Source: Fulvimarina pelagi HTCC2506
GTDB lineage: Bacteria > Pseudomonadota > Alphaproteobacteria > Rhizobiales > Rhizobiaceae
Assembly: GCF_000153705.1 (NCBI RefSeq)
Contig: NZ_DS022272.1
Coordinates: 2,438,268-2,502,267, forward strand
Length of the DNA stretch: 64,000 bases
Reading direction: 5' to 3'
This document shows positions 53,544 to 64,000 of the stretch, in pieces (within the stretch, counting starts at the first letter, position 1; each line of letters starts with the position of its first letter). The notes under the pieces are model-generated. The model had not been told where the DNA came from. It did no database searches and saw only the letters and a list, made by a program, of their open reading frames with translations. Position numbers and translations under genes: made by a program.

Positions 53544-54620
53544 ATGCCTATGCCCGTGCTTCGCATCGCCGCTCTTTTTGGTTACGCGCTTCTCTTGTCA
53601 GCGCCGGCGTTTGCTCAGGAACAACCGGTCATCGGCGTCTCCGCGCCTCTCTCCGGATCGAGTGCTCTTCTCGGTCAGCAAATCGTCAACGGAGCCCAGG
53701 AGGCCGGAAGCGGCGTGGCTACGATCGCGCCGGCCGACACCGAATGCACACCGGAAGGCGGAGAGGTGGCCGCACGGAGCTATGTCGAGGAAGAGGCACG
53801 GATTGTTGTCGGTTTTCTCTGCACGGAGTCTCTGCTCGCCGCCCTCCCTATCCTGACCGAAGCCGGCATACCGGTGATCGACGTCGGCGTGCGCGCAAAC
53901 CGCGTAACCGACGACCGTGAGGATACGGGTCATCTCGTCTGGCGCCTCGCACCGCGTTCGGACGCCGAGGCTCGCGCCATCGCAGAAACCATCTCGAAGC
54001 GCTGGCGCAATGAGCCCTTTGGCCTGATCGAGGACGGTTCGATTGCCAATCGCGGGCTGGTCGACACGGTTCGCCGCCTCGTCGCAGAAGAGGGACTGGA
54101 GCCCGCCGCGACCGACAACTACAGGCCCGCCGAGGAAAAGCAGTTCGGCCTCGTCCGCCGCCTCGCCCGCACCGGGGTCACCCGCTTTTTCATCGCCGGC
54201 GACCGGCCGGACATCGCGGTGATCGCGAGGGATGCGGCCGAACTCGATCTCGATCTCCAAATCATCGGCGGCGAAAGCCTGCTCGACGAGACGAGTGTGG
54301 ATCAGCCGCTGCCAGAAGGGATCGTCGCCCTCGCACCGCCTTACAGCTACGCCCCGCCCGAAGCGGACGGAGTAGAGGATATCGCGCTCTCCGGCTATGG
54401 CGGCGTCGCCCATGCGGCGGTCGAGATCGCCGTGAGGGCTCTCGAATTGGCCGAGGGGTCAACTCGGTCACTGGCGGAGATCTTGAACGAGGAAAGTTTC
54501 GAGACGCTCCTAGGCACCGTCGCTTTCGACGAAAAGGGCGACGCGCGGGCCGTTGCCTACCGCCCACTGCGATGGTCCGGCAGCGAATTTATCTTCGATG
54601 CCGAAGCAGCTGGTCAATGA
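53544..54620 (+). CDS. Periplasmic substrate-binding protein (Leu/Ile/Val-binding type)
   Basis: The 358-residue protein starts with a signal peptide (ending LLSAPAFA) and has the periplasmic type 1 fold: PVIGVSAPLSGSSALLGQQIVNGA at the N-terminus and SGYGGVAHAAVEIAVRALEL near the C-terminus. This class takes up amino acids or small amides through ABC permeases, none of which are in the window, so it may be an orphan or a sensor component. Its stop overlaps the start of the P1 peptidase gene, which suggests a link with peptide or amide uptake and hydrolysis. Confidence 0.82.
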   Translation: MPMPVLRIAALFGYALLLSAPAFAQEQPVIGVSAPLSGSSALLGQQIVNGAQEAGSGVATIAPADTECTPEGGEVAARSYVEEEARIVVGFLCTESLLAALPILTEAGIPVIDVGVRANRVTDDREDTGHLVWRLAPRSDAEARAIAETISKRWRNEPFGLIEDGSIANRGLVDTVRRLVAEEGLEPAATDNYRPAEEKQFGLVRRLARTGVTRFFIAGDRPDIAVIARDAAELDLDLQIIGGESLLDETSVDQPLPEGIVALAPPYSYAPPEADGVEDIALSGYGGVAHAAVEIAVRALELAEGSTRSLAEILNEESFETLLGTVAFDEKGDARAVAYRPLRWSGSEFIFDAEAAGQ

Positions 54621-55609
54621 CCGTCTGGAAAGCCGGTGCCCGGAACGACATCACCGATGTCTCAGGGCTGGGTGTCGGCCAGTCCGAGGACGCACGTCTC
54701 GCCAGCGGCACCTCCGTGGTGGTTTTCGACGAACCAGCAATTGCGTCCGTCTCGATCCTCGGCGGCGCACCGGGGACGAGGGAGACAAACCTGCTCGACC
54801 CGGAAAATCTTGTTGGCGGCGTCGATGCGCTGGTGCTCTCCGGCGGATCTGCCTTCGGGCTCGACGCGGCGAGCGGCGTACAGGCCTGCCTTCGTGAACA
54901 GGGGCGTGGTTTCGCGGTGGGCCCGGCGCGCGTTCCCATCGTGCCGGCCGCAATCCTGTTCGATCTTCTGAACGAGGGCGACAAGGACTGGGGTCGTTTT
55001 CCGCCATACCGCGACCTCGGATACGAGGCTGCGACAAATGCCGGCCGCGATCGGGTCACGCTTGGTCGCCACGGCGCGGGCTTCGGCGCGAGAACGGCCC
55101 GGATGCGCGGCGGCACCGGCAGCGCCTCCTGCGTCCTACCCTCCGGTATCACCATCGGTGCAATCGTCGCCGTCAACGCGGTCGGCTCGCCGACCATCGG
55201 AACGGGCCGGCATTTCTGGGCTTCGCCCTTTGAGATCGATCGTGAATTCGGCGGTTATGGACTTCCGTCACCAATGCCGAATGATGCGGTCGACCCGTTC
55301 TCGAAATTGCATGCGGCCGAAGGCGCGAACACGACGATCGGCATCGTCGTCACTGATGCAAGGCTCGACAAGGCGAGCTGCAAGCGGCTTGCAATCGCCG
55401 GGCAGGACGGTTTCGCGCGGGCCATCTGGCCCTCTCACACGGATTTCGATGGCGATCTTGTCTTTTCGGCTTCGACGGGCCGGCACGATGGCCCGCAGAC
55501 GAGTGCCGAGCGCATTGAACTGATGGCTGCCGCGACCGCCGTCATGGCGCGCGCAGTCGCACGTGGCGTCTACCAGGCCAATCGCGAGACGCTTGCCGAC
55601 GAATCCTGA
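54617..55609 (+). CDS. P1-family peptidase (DmpA/BapA-like)
   Basis: These N-terminal-nucleophile hydrolases are aminopeptidases/D-esterases that cut themselves to form the active site. The 330-residue protein has NDITDVSGLGVGQSED, VLSGGSAFGLDAASGVQACL, GTGSASCVLPSGITIGAIVAVNAVGSP (about 155-182, around the expected processing site) and the C-terminal TDFDGDLVFSASTG. The start at 54617 overlaps the upstream stop codon (ATGA), so the binding protein and peptidase are coupled. Substrates in the family include D- and beta-amino acid peptides. No specificity can be given. Confidence 0.85.
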   Translation: MTVWKAGARNDITDVSGLGVGQSEDARLASGTSVVVFDEPAIASVSILGGAPGTRETNLLDPENLVGGVDALVLSGGSAFGLDAASGVQACLREQGRGFAVGPARVPIVPAAILFDLLNEGDKDWGRFPPYRDLGYEAATNAGRDRVTLGRHGAGFGARTARMRGGTGSASCVLPSGITIGAIVAVNAVGSPTIGTGRHFWASPFEIDREFGGYGLPSPMPNDAVDPFSKLHAAEGANTTIGIVVTDARLDKASCKRLAIAGQDGFARAIWPSHTDFDGDLVFSASTGRHDGPQTSAERIELMAAATAVMARAVARGVYQANRETLADES

Positions 55610-55618
55610 AGCGCACAG

Positions 55619-56434
55619 TCAGCCGTTGCCCTTGAAGCCTGGGTAAAGCGCCATGCCGCCGTCGACGAAGATAGTCTGTCCAGTGATGTAGTCAGCCGCA
55701 TCCGAGGCGAGCCACGCCACCACGCGCCCGATATCCTCCGGATCGCCTATCCTGCCATAAGGTATCAGATCGAGGATCGCCTTGCGGTCTTCCTCAGTCT
55801 TCCGGGCGTCGGCGTTGATAGCTGTTGCGATGGCGCCGGGGGCGACGGCGTTGACGCGGATCTTCTCCGAAGCGGTCTCCTGCGCCAGCGATTCCATCAG
55901 AAGCTTCAACCCGCCCTTGGCAGAAGCGTAATTGGCGTGAAAGGCCCAAGGTATCCGCTGGTGCACCGACGAATCGAAGACAAGCTTCCCTAGAGCATGC
56001 GAGACGTCCTCTCGCATGCCCTTCTTTCGAAAACGCTTGATGGCTTCGCGTCCGACGAGGAAACCACCGTCTAGAATGACAGAGCTGGTCTTTCGCCAAT
56101 CCTCGAAAGTCATGTCGCCAATCGCGGCATCGGCCTGAAGGCCAGCGTTGGAAAACACGATGTCGATGGGCCCGAGCGCCTCCTCCGCGCTATCGAACAT
56201 TGCGACGACTTCGTCTTCTTTCGAGACGTCGGCTTGGACGTCCATGGCCTCGCCGCCGGCTGCGCGGACTTGGTCGCGCAGCTTCCTCGCCGCGTCCTCG
56301 CTGCCGCGATAGTTGATGACGACGTTCGCGCCGGCCTCGCTCAGAACCCTGACGGTCGCGGCGCCGATGCCGGACGAGCCGCCGGTCACGAGCGCCGTCT
56401 GGCCTTTGAGGGAGAAGAGATCAAAATAGCCCAT
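55619..56434 (-). CDS. SDR-family dehydrogenase (glucose 1-dehydrogenase-like)
   Basis: The start is placed at the ATG at 56434 (MGYFDLFSLKGQTALVTGG), with GGAAGA upstream, so it overlaps the GH15 stop by 14 bases. The classical SDR features are the dinucleotide motif TGGSSGIGAATV, the Asn in SNAG, and the catalytic Tyr-Lys in NYASAKGGLKLLM. The substrate class (sugars, polyols, keto acids) is not set by these motifs, but coupling to a glucan hydrolase makes glucose a fair guess. It is convergent with the peptidase gene. Confidence 0.88.
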   Translation of the reverse strand: MGYFDLFSLKGQTALVTGGSSGIGAATVRVLSEAGANVVINYRGSEDAARKLRDQVRAAGGEAMDVQADVSKEDEVVAMFDSAEEALGPIDIVFSNAGLQADAAIGDMTFEDWRKTSSVILDGGFLVGREAIKRFRKKGMREDVSHALGKLVFDSSVHQRIPWAFHANYASAKGGLKLLMESLAQETASEKIRVNAVAPGAIATAINADARKTEEDRKAILDLIPYGRIGDPEDIGRVVAWLASDAADYITGQTIFVDGGMALYPGFKGNG

Positions 56435-58286
56435 CGGGATCTTCCAGCATGCTGAATTCAAAATGGTGCGGGTCCTGGCGGTCGCCGTTCAGCGCCCGGT
56501 CGAGCCAGATCGCCGCCGAGATCAGGGACAAATGCGTAAGCGCCTGTGGGAAGTTCCCGAGGTGGTCGCCAGCGGAGGACAATTCCTCCGAATACAGTCC
56601 AAGATGGTTGGCATAGGTATGCAACTTCTCGAACAGTAGGCGCGCTTCAGCAACGTATCCGGTTCTCGCGAGCGCCTCGACATACCAGAACGAGCATATC
56701 GTGAATGCGCCTTCCTCCCCGTCCAGCCCATCGTCGTTTTCGTCGGAATTCTTGTAGCGATAAACCAAACAGTCGTGGACGAGTTCACGCCGCACGGCCT
56801 TCAAAGTGGACGTCCACATCGGGTCACGCGGATTGATGAACTTGACCAGCGGCATGAGAAGAACGACCGCGTCGAGGGTGTTAGACCCCTTGAACTGGGT
56901 GAAGGCGCCAATCTCCGGATCCCAGAACTCCTCGAGGATACTCTTCTGAATGGTGTCTCGTTCGCGGCGCCACTCTTCGATATTGGCTGGCAGGGACTCA
57001 TCGAATGCCATCCTGAGGGCCCGGTCGAGCGCCACCCAGCACATCAGCCGCGAGGAGAGATACTCCTTCGGTTCGCCCCGGCTCTCCCAGATGCCCTTGT
57101 CTTTCCGGCGCCAGTTGTCGCAAACCCAGTCCATCATCCGCGCGAGCTTGATCCAGACCGAATAGGCCGGTTTTCCCCGCGCCTTAGTCGAAATATAGAC
57201 CGCGTCCATGAACTCGCCGTAGATGTCGAGCTGTAGCTGGGAATAGGCCTCATTTCCGATGCGAACCGGGGATGCACCTGTGTAACCGGAAAGGTGTTCG
57301 AGCTCGGTTTCCGTCAGTTCGGTCCGCCCATCCATGCCGTACATGATCTGGAGCCCCTGAGCCCCGTCCTCGACAGCACGCTCCATCAGGAAGTGGATGA
57401 AGTTCTCGGCCTCGTCGTAATAGCCGAGGCGCGACAGGCTATAGAGGGTGAAGGCGGCGTCCCGCACCCAGCAATAGCGATAGTCCCAGTTCCGCTCTCC
57501 GCCGGGAACCTCGGGGAGGCCGAAGGTAGCGGCAGCGGCGATCGAGCCGTGATCGTAAGAGGTGAGGAGCTTGAGAGTCAGCGCGGAGCGCACCACCAGT
57601 TCGCGCCAGGACGAGGGATAGTTCCCGCGATTGACCCATTTATGCCAGTAGTCGCGCGTGTCTCTGAATTCACGGGCGACATAGCCGCTGTCCACCGGCG
57701 GACTGTCCTCGCGGTTTGGACAAAGTACGATATAAGCGCCCTCCCCCTCGTTCAGAGTGATGCGGGCTTCTAGCCGCCCATTGCTGATCTCTATCGGAAA
57801 AGACGCATAGACGGAGATCGGATCGACCTCGTCGTTCCAGCGAATGGAGACACCGCCTTCGATCGGCTCGATGATTGGATCGACCCGGCCATAGTCCGGC
57901 CGTGGAGTCATATCGAGTTCGAAATCGACATGATCCGTAATCGCCTTGGCGCGGCGAACGATGCGGCCCGTGCCGTCCACCGGCATGAAATCGCAGACCT
58001 CGCCGATGCCGCTCTCGTCCAGGAAGCGGGTAATCAGAATATTCGTGTCAGGCAGATACATCTGCCTTGTGTTCGGTTCGCCTTCGTCTGCGACAGCCGC
58101 GAAGCGAAAGGAACCCCCGCTCGCCTCGTCTAGGATCGAGGCGAAGAGCGTCGGCGAGTCGATCTCGGGATGACAAAAGAAGGTGATCGTCCCGTCATCG
58201 GCTACCAGCGCGGCCGTGCGCATATCCCCGATGACGCCGTGATGCGAGATGGGATGCCGGATATGCATGTTTGAGGCTCTGACCAT
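56421..58286 (-). CDS. Glycoside hydrolase family 15 protein (glucoamylase/trehalase type)
   Basis: This 621-residue cytoplasmic-looking enzyme (no signal peptide) has an N-terminal beta-sandwich (about 1-240) and a C-terminal (alpha/alpha)6 barrel with WDYRYCWVRDAAFTLYSLSRL, TETELEHLSGYTGASPVRIGN and LDGEEGAFTICSFWYVEAL, carrying the acid/base and nucleophile Glu of GH15. The family includes glucoamylases and, in actinobacteria and alphaproteobacteria, trehalases; with a dehydrogenase coupled behind it, either is possible. The ATG at 58286 has AAGGGA; an ATG six codons on (58268) lacks one. Confidence 0.86.
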   Translation of the reverse strand: MVRASNMHIRHPISHHGVIGDMRTAALVADDGTITFFCHPEIDSPTLFASILDEASGGSFRFAAVADEGEPNTRQMYLPDTNILITRFLDESGIGEVCDFMPVDGTGRIVRRAKAITDHVDFELDMTPRPDYGRVDPIIEPIEGGVSIRWNDEVDPISVYASFPIEISNGRLEARITLNEGEGAYIVLCPNREDSPPVDSGYVAREFRDTRDYWHKWVNRGNYPSSWRELVVRSALTLKLLTSYDHGSIAAAATFGLPEVPGGERNWDYRYCWVRDAAFTLYSLSRLGYYDEAENFIHFLMERAVEDGAQGLQIMYGMDGRTELTETELEHLSGYTGASPVRIGNEAYSQLQLDIYGEFMDAVYISTKARGKPAYSVWIKLARMMDWVCDNWRRKDKGIWESRGEPKEYLSSRLMCWVALDRALRMAFDESLPANIEEWRRERDTIQKSILEEFWDPEIGAFTQFKGSNTLDAVVLLMPLVKFINPRDPMWTSTLKAVRRELVHDCLVYRYKNSDENDDGLDGEEGAFTICSFWYVEALARTGYVAEARLLFEKLHTYANHLGLYSEELSSAGDHLGNFPQALTHLSLISAAIWLDRALNGDRQDPHHFEFSMLEDPDGLF

Positions 58287-58628
58287 GATGTCCCTTGGCT
58301 TCGGTAGGTGCGAGAACAGCGCAAGATGCGTTCATCTAGGGTTCAACCCGCTTACTCAATCTGCGACCGATCGCACCGCGAACAAGCAAAGCCGAGCGGT
58401 CTTGGCGTTCTCATGGATGGGAGTGACTGAGGATCATCGAACCGCGTGGCGCTTCGCAAGCTGTCTAGCCACTTTGGAATTTGACAGCTTTTGGGAGAGA
58501 ACGGGCAGAATTGCACCTTCCCGCGAGCTTCCTTAGAGTTGCACCCCGCTAGGCGATCGACCGAACCGGAGCCCCGATGAAAGCCAGATTGTTCGTCTGG
58601 ACGACGCTTTGAAGGGAACTTTTGACAC
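58287..58628. other. Divergent intergenic region, no gene seen
   Basis: About 340 bases between the GH15 gene and the unknown membrane-anchored protein, which point away from each other. It should hold both promoters. I saw no clear operator, riboswitch or conserved box. Confidence 0.4.
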
Positions 58629-60059
58629 GTGACGAGGTCGATCGAAACGAGCATCAGGCGGGCACTGGAAGCCGGAGCCGCAGCAAGTCCTACGTTTCGG
58701 CAAGGCGTCTACTGGGCTGCGGAACGAGCCATCGAACGCGTTCTGGCGACCGATACCGACGACAAGCGTGCCAGAGCCAAGCGCAAGGAACTGAGCGAGG
58801 CGATCCAAGCGGTTGAGGCCGACTATGCGATAAGCGGCGAAGACTCTGCCTTCGTGCAAACCCCCGATGCATCTCGGCAACCACGCGAGACGACCGAAAA
58901 CTCTACTCTTTCCTCGGTTCCAGCGTCGGAAGCAAATGGGCATTCGGATACGAGATACCGAAAGAGCGACGCGTTTAAGAATGGCGCGCCCAAACTGGAC
59001 CCCGAGTTCGTCCCCCATTCCGAAACCCGCGCAGCACAAGCAGCAGACGCGGCACCTATCGTCGAGCCGGATCGCGGTCTCGATGCAGTAGCCAAAGGAG
59101 TTCCTTCGCCAAAGGTCGAAGCGGCACGAGCTTCGAGAAGTGGACCGCCTGTTCCGAGTGTCCCCGAAATCGAGGAACGCGAGCCTGCACCGCGACCACC
59201 CAGAGCCTTCGCGCCACCTCCCCCGAAAGGCGAGGAACCCTTCGAAGACGCTTTCGAGCTCGGCGCCGTCACCCCGAGCCGTGAGCCAGCCGCCGGTGAC
59301 ACGACGAGCGGCGGTGCAGGCATCATCGGCGCACTGAAGCGCCGCGACGACGGTCTCGGCGAAACGCCTCGGGCCAGCGCTAGCACGTCGAATGATTTCG
59401 AAACCTGGCGTCCGGGCTCCAAGCACCGCGACAGTAGAGCGAGACGCAGAACGAGCGGTTTCCTCGTCTCCACCATTATCGTGCTCCTCTTTGGATTCCT
59501 GATCGTAGCGGGAGCGTACCTCGCCCTGCCATACATCGTGACGACCGCGAGCAACGATGCCCCACTCAGCGCAGCTGAGGGCGAGGCTATGGCGGACGCA
59601 GAGATCGAAACCCAGAACTGGATCACCGTCTTCTCGGGCCGCGAGATTAGTCAGATTACGACTCCGAATGGTGGACGCGTGACGACCGAGGAGGCGCCGG
59701 ATGGCTCGCCGACGGTGCGTATCACCGGCCCTCTCGACGAGGGAGATGGAGAGATCGGCTTCGTCGTCGGGCCAGGGGCCGTATCCGGTCTTGCCGGAAG
59801 CGGCGTAAGGGCCGAACTGACCGTAGGATCTCTCGGCGGAGCCGAACGCTCGTTCACGGTGCGATGCCTTTTCGATGGAGAGACCCGCTGCGGCCGGCAA
59901 CGTTTCACCACCCGGCTTGCGCGCGAGCCCTTCATCTTCGCCGTCGATCTGACGGGCGTCGGCGACAGCGGGGGAGAAATCGCGATCGATCCCGCGATCG
60001 GCGAAGGCAACGATCTTCTCGTCTACGAACTGAGACTGACGCCAGCCGAGGGAAGCTAA
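58629..60059 (+). CDS. Membrane-anchored protein with long disordered region, function unknown
   Basis: The frame begins with GTG at 58629 (MTRSIETSIRRALEAGAAAS). I recognise no named domain, but the N-terminal SIETSIRRALE...RQGVYWAAERAIER pattern is common in rhizobial proteins of unknown role. After residue 80 comes a long Pro/Glu/Ala-rich disordered region (about 85-265), one membrane helix (about 278-302, GFLVSTIIVLLFGFLIVAGAYLALP) and a C-terminal beta-rich domain (about 330-476) with two cysteines in FTVRCLFDGETRCG. It is therefore an inner-membrane protein with a cytoplasmic N-terminus and a periplasmic end. It precedes dnaK by about 230 bases. Confidence 0.75.
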   Translation: MTRSIETSIRRALEAGAAASPTFRQGVYWAAERAIERVLATDTDDKRARAKRKELSEAIQAVEADYAISGEDSAFVQTPDASRQPRETTENSTLSSVPASEANGHSDTRYRKSDAFKNGAPKLDPEFVPHSETRAAQAADAAPIVEPDRGLDAVAKGVPSPKVEAARASRSGPPVPSVPEIEEREPAPRPPRAFAPPPPKGEEPFEDAFELGAVTPSREPAAGDTTSGGAGIIGALKRRDDGLGETPRASASTSNDFETWRPGSKHRDSRARRRTSGFLVSTIIVLLFGFLIVAGAYLALPYIVTTASNDAPLSAAEGEAMADAEIETQNWITVFSGREISQITTPNGGRVTTEEAPDGSPTVRITGPLDEGDGEIGFVVGPGAVSGLAGSGVRAELTVGSLGGAERSFTVRCLFDGETRCGRQRFTTRLAREPFIFAVDLTGVGDSGGEIAIDPAIGEGNDLLVYELRLTPAEGS

Positions 60060-60119
60060 GCACCCGAAGCGATAGGGCAGCGGGAAAATTACGGCACGTC
60101 ACGGTTTCGCGAGCCGCCC

Positions 60120-60152
60120 GCCTTGCGGGCCGAAAAACCGCTTCATATATAC
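60120..60152 (+). promoter_or_regulatory. Heat-shock (sigma-32) type promoter of dnaK
   Basis: CCTTG (60121-60125) and CTTCATATAT (60141-60150) are spaced about 15-17 bases apart, resembling the alphaproteobacterial RpoH consensus (CTTG with a CATNT-like -10). It lies about 140 bases before dnaK. No CIRCE element for HrcA is seen. Confidence 0.55.
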
Positions 60153-60288
60153 CCCGCAACGCCGCAGGAGCCGGGCGGCATTCACGTTTTAACGGTTCAC
60201 GAATATTCCGAAAAGACGAGGGGCCGTCCTCCAGAACGCCTCGCACGAGGGTCGCCGGACGGCTCGCTAAAGAAGGAGAATGAGGAAC

Positions 60289-62217
<1,929 letters not shown>

Positions 62218-62262
62218 GGCCTTGCGGGTGGCGTCATAGCGCCCCCGTTTCGGAGGATGGTC

Positions 62263-62296
62263 AGCCCCGGTGGAGTGATCCGCCGGGGCTTTTTCT
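62263..62296 (+). terminator. Rho-independent terminator of dnaK
   Basis: A stem of about 12 bp beginning AGCCCCGG and ending CCGGGGCT (a G-T pair inside) with a GTGA-like loop is followed by TTTTTC, about 45 bases after the dnaK stop. Confidence 0.88.
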
Positions 62297-63237
62297 TACC
62301 AAGCGATCTGAGCGGTCCGAATACTCTGCCGAACTGACGAATGCTGGATGTGGATCTGCGAAAACGGAAGCGAATAACAGAAAGCCGACGATTGCCTGGG
62401 CGCCGAGAGAACCAGTGCAAAACGCTCGAGCGATACCAGATACGTTCGCTCTCGAAGTTAAGCATAACGCGCCGTTGACACCACATCACCGTGGTTTCGC
62501 CCTTCCCCTTTTGAACTGCTGGATCCCGACGCTCACTGAGGCAAGCTCTCGCCCGTTCGATGGGCGGTCGGGCAAGCGGCATAAGGGACTTCTATACCTT
62601 TCGTCGATCACGCAGGTCTGGTGCAACTTCGCAAGAGGTGCCGAAGGTCTAGAGTTGGAATCACCACTGAAGAGATCAGGGTACCGTTTTCACATCGTGT
62701 TCCTGATCAATCTCGCAGCCTGCGAAGCGGCAGTCGCAAAGATCGTGTTGGGCCAAGCAGCTAACGTGCTTCCTGTGCGACCATACCTTGAGAGTGTCTT
62801 TTGCCTTTTCGAACACTTGGTGCCAGAACGACGGTCTAATGATTGAGATCGCGGGTGCAGGCTGAGACTCAACGCCTTTACAAGTCCTCGCCGATCGCCC
62901 AAAAGCCCGATGTTGCAAACGGCAAACAGGGAGCGCTCACGATGATGATCATTCGTTCGACCGGCCGGACCTCCCTGTCGATTATGGGCGCCGGCGTCTT
63001 CACCGGGCAGCGGGGCGCATAAGGCTCTGCATCTACCCGGCGATCGCGACCGGCGGATCGAGCGAGGTGGCCTGACCACCGATCGTCGCCGAAGCCAATT
63101 GCTCGAACCTCACCGATAAAACTTCGACCATCTGGCATTTTCGCAACGGCGAAACTGCGAGACAGCACGCGCCGAGACATTTAGAGAGCGAACAGTACGG
63201 CTCGCGCGCACTGTCGAAAGACCAAGAAGACGATCCC
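62297..63237. other. Long gene-poor stretch between dnaK and ilvA
   Basis: About 940 bases with no convincing gene on either strand. Short open frames have no recognisable motif and their codon use is not like the neighbours. dnaJ is expected here in Rhizobiales and is not present, not even as a fragment I can recognise. A 26-codon frame at 62942-63022 preceded by CAGGGAGCG may be a leader peptide, but this is uncertain. The 63150-63237 part presumably holds the ilvA promoter. Confidence 0.5.
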
Positions 63238-64000
63238 ATGACCGATACCGAATTCTCCGCTGCCGTGCGCGAAGCCGAGACCGCGCTTCGCGATCTTTTT
63301 CCCGAGACGCCGCTCCAGTTCAACGAGCATCTCTCCGCCAAGTACAAGGCTCGCATCTATCTCAAACGCGAGGACCTGACGCCGGTCCGCTCCTATAAGA
63401 TTCGCGGCGCGTTCAACTTCATGCGCAAGCGGATGGCAAATGGCGGCAACGGCGCGAAATTCTGTTGCGCCTCAGCTGGCAACCACGCGCAGGGTTTTGC
63501 GTTCGCCTGCCGCCATTTCGGCGTGAAGGGCCGCATCTATATGCCGGTAACGACACCGCAGCAGAAGATCGCCAAGACGCGAACCTTCGGCGAGGACACA
63601 ATCGAGATCGAGCTGATCGGTGACTTCTTCGACGACTGTTACAAGGCCGCCAAGGCCTATGCCGAAGCCGAGGGCGCGGAGCTCGTGCCACCTTTCGATC
63701 ATACCGACATCGTTGAAGGCCAGGCGAGCGTCGCGCTCGAAATGCTGGGCCAACTCGGCGAGGAGAAGGCCGATATCGTCATCATGCCTGTGGGCGGCGG
63801 TGGGCTCGCGTCGGGCATGACACGTTTGTTCCACGGCACGGAGGGCGCGCCGAACACCCTGCGCTTCGTCGAGCCGCTCGGTGCGCCGAGCCTCAAGTCC
63901 AGCCTAGACAGCGGCATCCTCACGAAGATGTCGAAGATCGATGGCTTCGTAGACGGGGCCTCGGTAGCCGAGATCGGACAGATCCCGTTCGACATCCTCA
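63238..64000 (+). CDS. ilvA: Threonine ammonia-lyase (threonine dehydratase), 5' part
   Basis: The ATG at 63238 (MTDTEFSAAVREAETALRDL) follows AAGAAGACG. The PLP enzyme makes 2-oxobutanoate from threonine for isoleucine synthesis. Seen are LFPETPLQFNEHLSAKY, the PLP-lysine region SYKIRGAFNFM, CASAGNHAQGFAFAC and the glycine-rich PVGGGGLASG. The frame is open to the window end (about 254 residues seen), so the regulatory ACT part, if any, cannot be judged. Confidence 0.92.
   Translation, partial: MTDTEFSAAVREAETALRDLFPETPLQFNEHLSAKYKARIYLKREDLTPVRSYKIRGAFNFMRKRMANGGNGAKFCCASAGNHAQGFAFACRHFGVKGRIYMPVTTPQQKIAKTRTFGEDTIEIELIGDFFDDCYKAAKAYAEAEGAELVPPFDHTDIVEGQASVALEMLGQLGEEKADIVIMPVGGGGLASGMTRLFHGTEGAPNTLRFVEPLGAPSLKSSLDSGILTKMSKIDGFVDGASVAEIGQIPFDIL

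Noticed and set aside
60181-60288. CIRCE element for HrcA control of dnaK
   Set aside because: I looked for TTAGCACTC-N9-GAGTGCTAA before dnaK and found none; only a sigma-32-like promoter.
62415-62846. 143-residue plus-strand frame after dnaK
   Set aside because: No motif, unlikely codon pattern, and no ribosome site; treated as non-coding.

Overview
The window looks like chromosomal DNA of a marine alphaproteobacterium of the Rhizobiales (Hyphomicrobiales), most like the Aurantimonadaceae (Fulvimarina/Aurantimonas type). Reasons: the rhizobial flagellar regulators FtcR/Rem, FlaF and FlbT; SciP (DUF1153); DUF2585 and DUF2336 proteins; efp-suhB and rpmE-ABC exporter neighbourhoods; a 6S RNA upstream of 5-formyltetrahydrofolate cyclo-ligase; and marine traits such as a DddL-type DMSP lyase, a fused glycine-betaine methyltransferase and astaxanthin-type carotenoid genes. 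The genus is inference. I see no rRNA, CRISPR array, insertion sequence, prophage or plasmid genes.

Layout. 1-5.3 kb: end of transaldolase, a Crp/Fnr regulator, ymdB, a glutathione transferase, a CAP lipoprotein, 5-FCL, 6S RNA and hslV (no hslU beside it). 5.4-9 kb: crtW, crtX, a DUF2585 membrane protein and crtZ, which oxidise and glycosylate carotenoids. 9-20 kb: rpmE, an ABC exporter, a DUF7282 protein, a frameshifted metallo-beta-lactamase-fold gene, a cytochrome c with a PQQ-type sugar dehydrogenase separated by a hairpin and a (GA)17 tract, the DMSP lyase, an acyltransferase and an ExbB/MotA-OmpA pair. 19.5-28 kb: suhB, efp, a Sel1 protein, thiE, an unknown secreted repeat protein, nitroreductase, flavin reductase, DUF2336, nadK and tRNA-Thr(UGU).

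28.4-35.2 kb is a flagellar block read leftward: ftcR, flgK, flgL, flaF, flbT, flgD, fliQ, fliL, fliP. flgE, flhA and fliR are missing from their usual places, and fliL-fliP carry their own perfect CtrA-type box. 35.5-42 kb: thioesterase, MFS transporter, extensin-like protein, cupin, DUF547 protein, mnmA and sciP. 42-50.3 kb: the glycine-to-betaine methyltransferase fusion, then a five-gene operon (HAD-UbiA, DprE1-like oxidase, four-helix transporter, extended SDR, class III aminotransferase) that looks like a pathway for a polyprenyl-phosphate pentose donor, possibly ending in an amino sugar or amino lipid.

50.5-64 kb: MFS transporter, ferredoxin-NADP reductase, DUF3429 protein, periplasmic amino-acid-type binding protein with a P1 peptidase, a GH15 glucoamylase/trehalase-like enzyme with an SDR dehydrogenase, an unknown membrane-anchored protein, dnaK (without dnaJ) behind a heat-shock-like promoter, an unusually empty stretch of about 0.9 kb, and the start of ilvA.

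The most interesting items are the polyprenyl-pentose/aminotransferase operon, the hairpin plus (GA)17 leader, the DMSP and betaine genes, the joined flagellar operons with a CtrA box, and a 41-bp near-perfect palindrome upstream of flgK. All calls come from reading the sequence; no database search was made.
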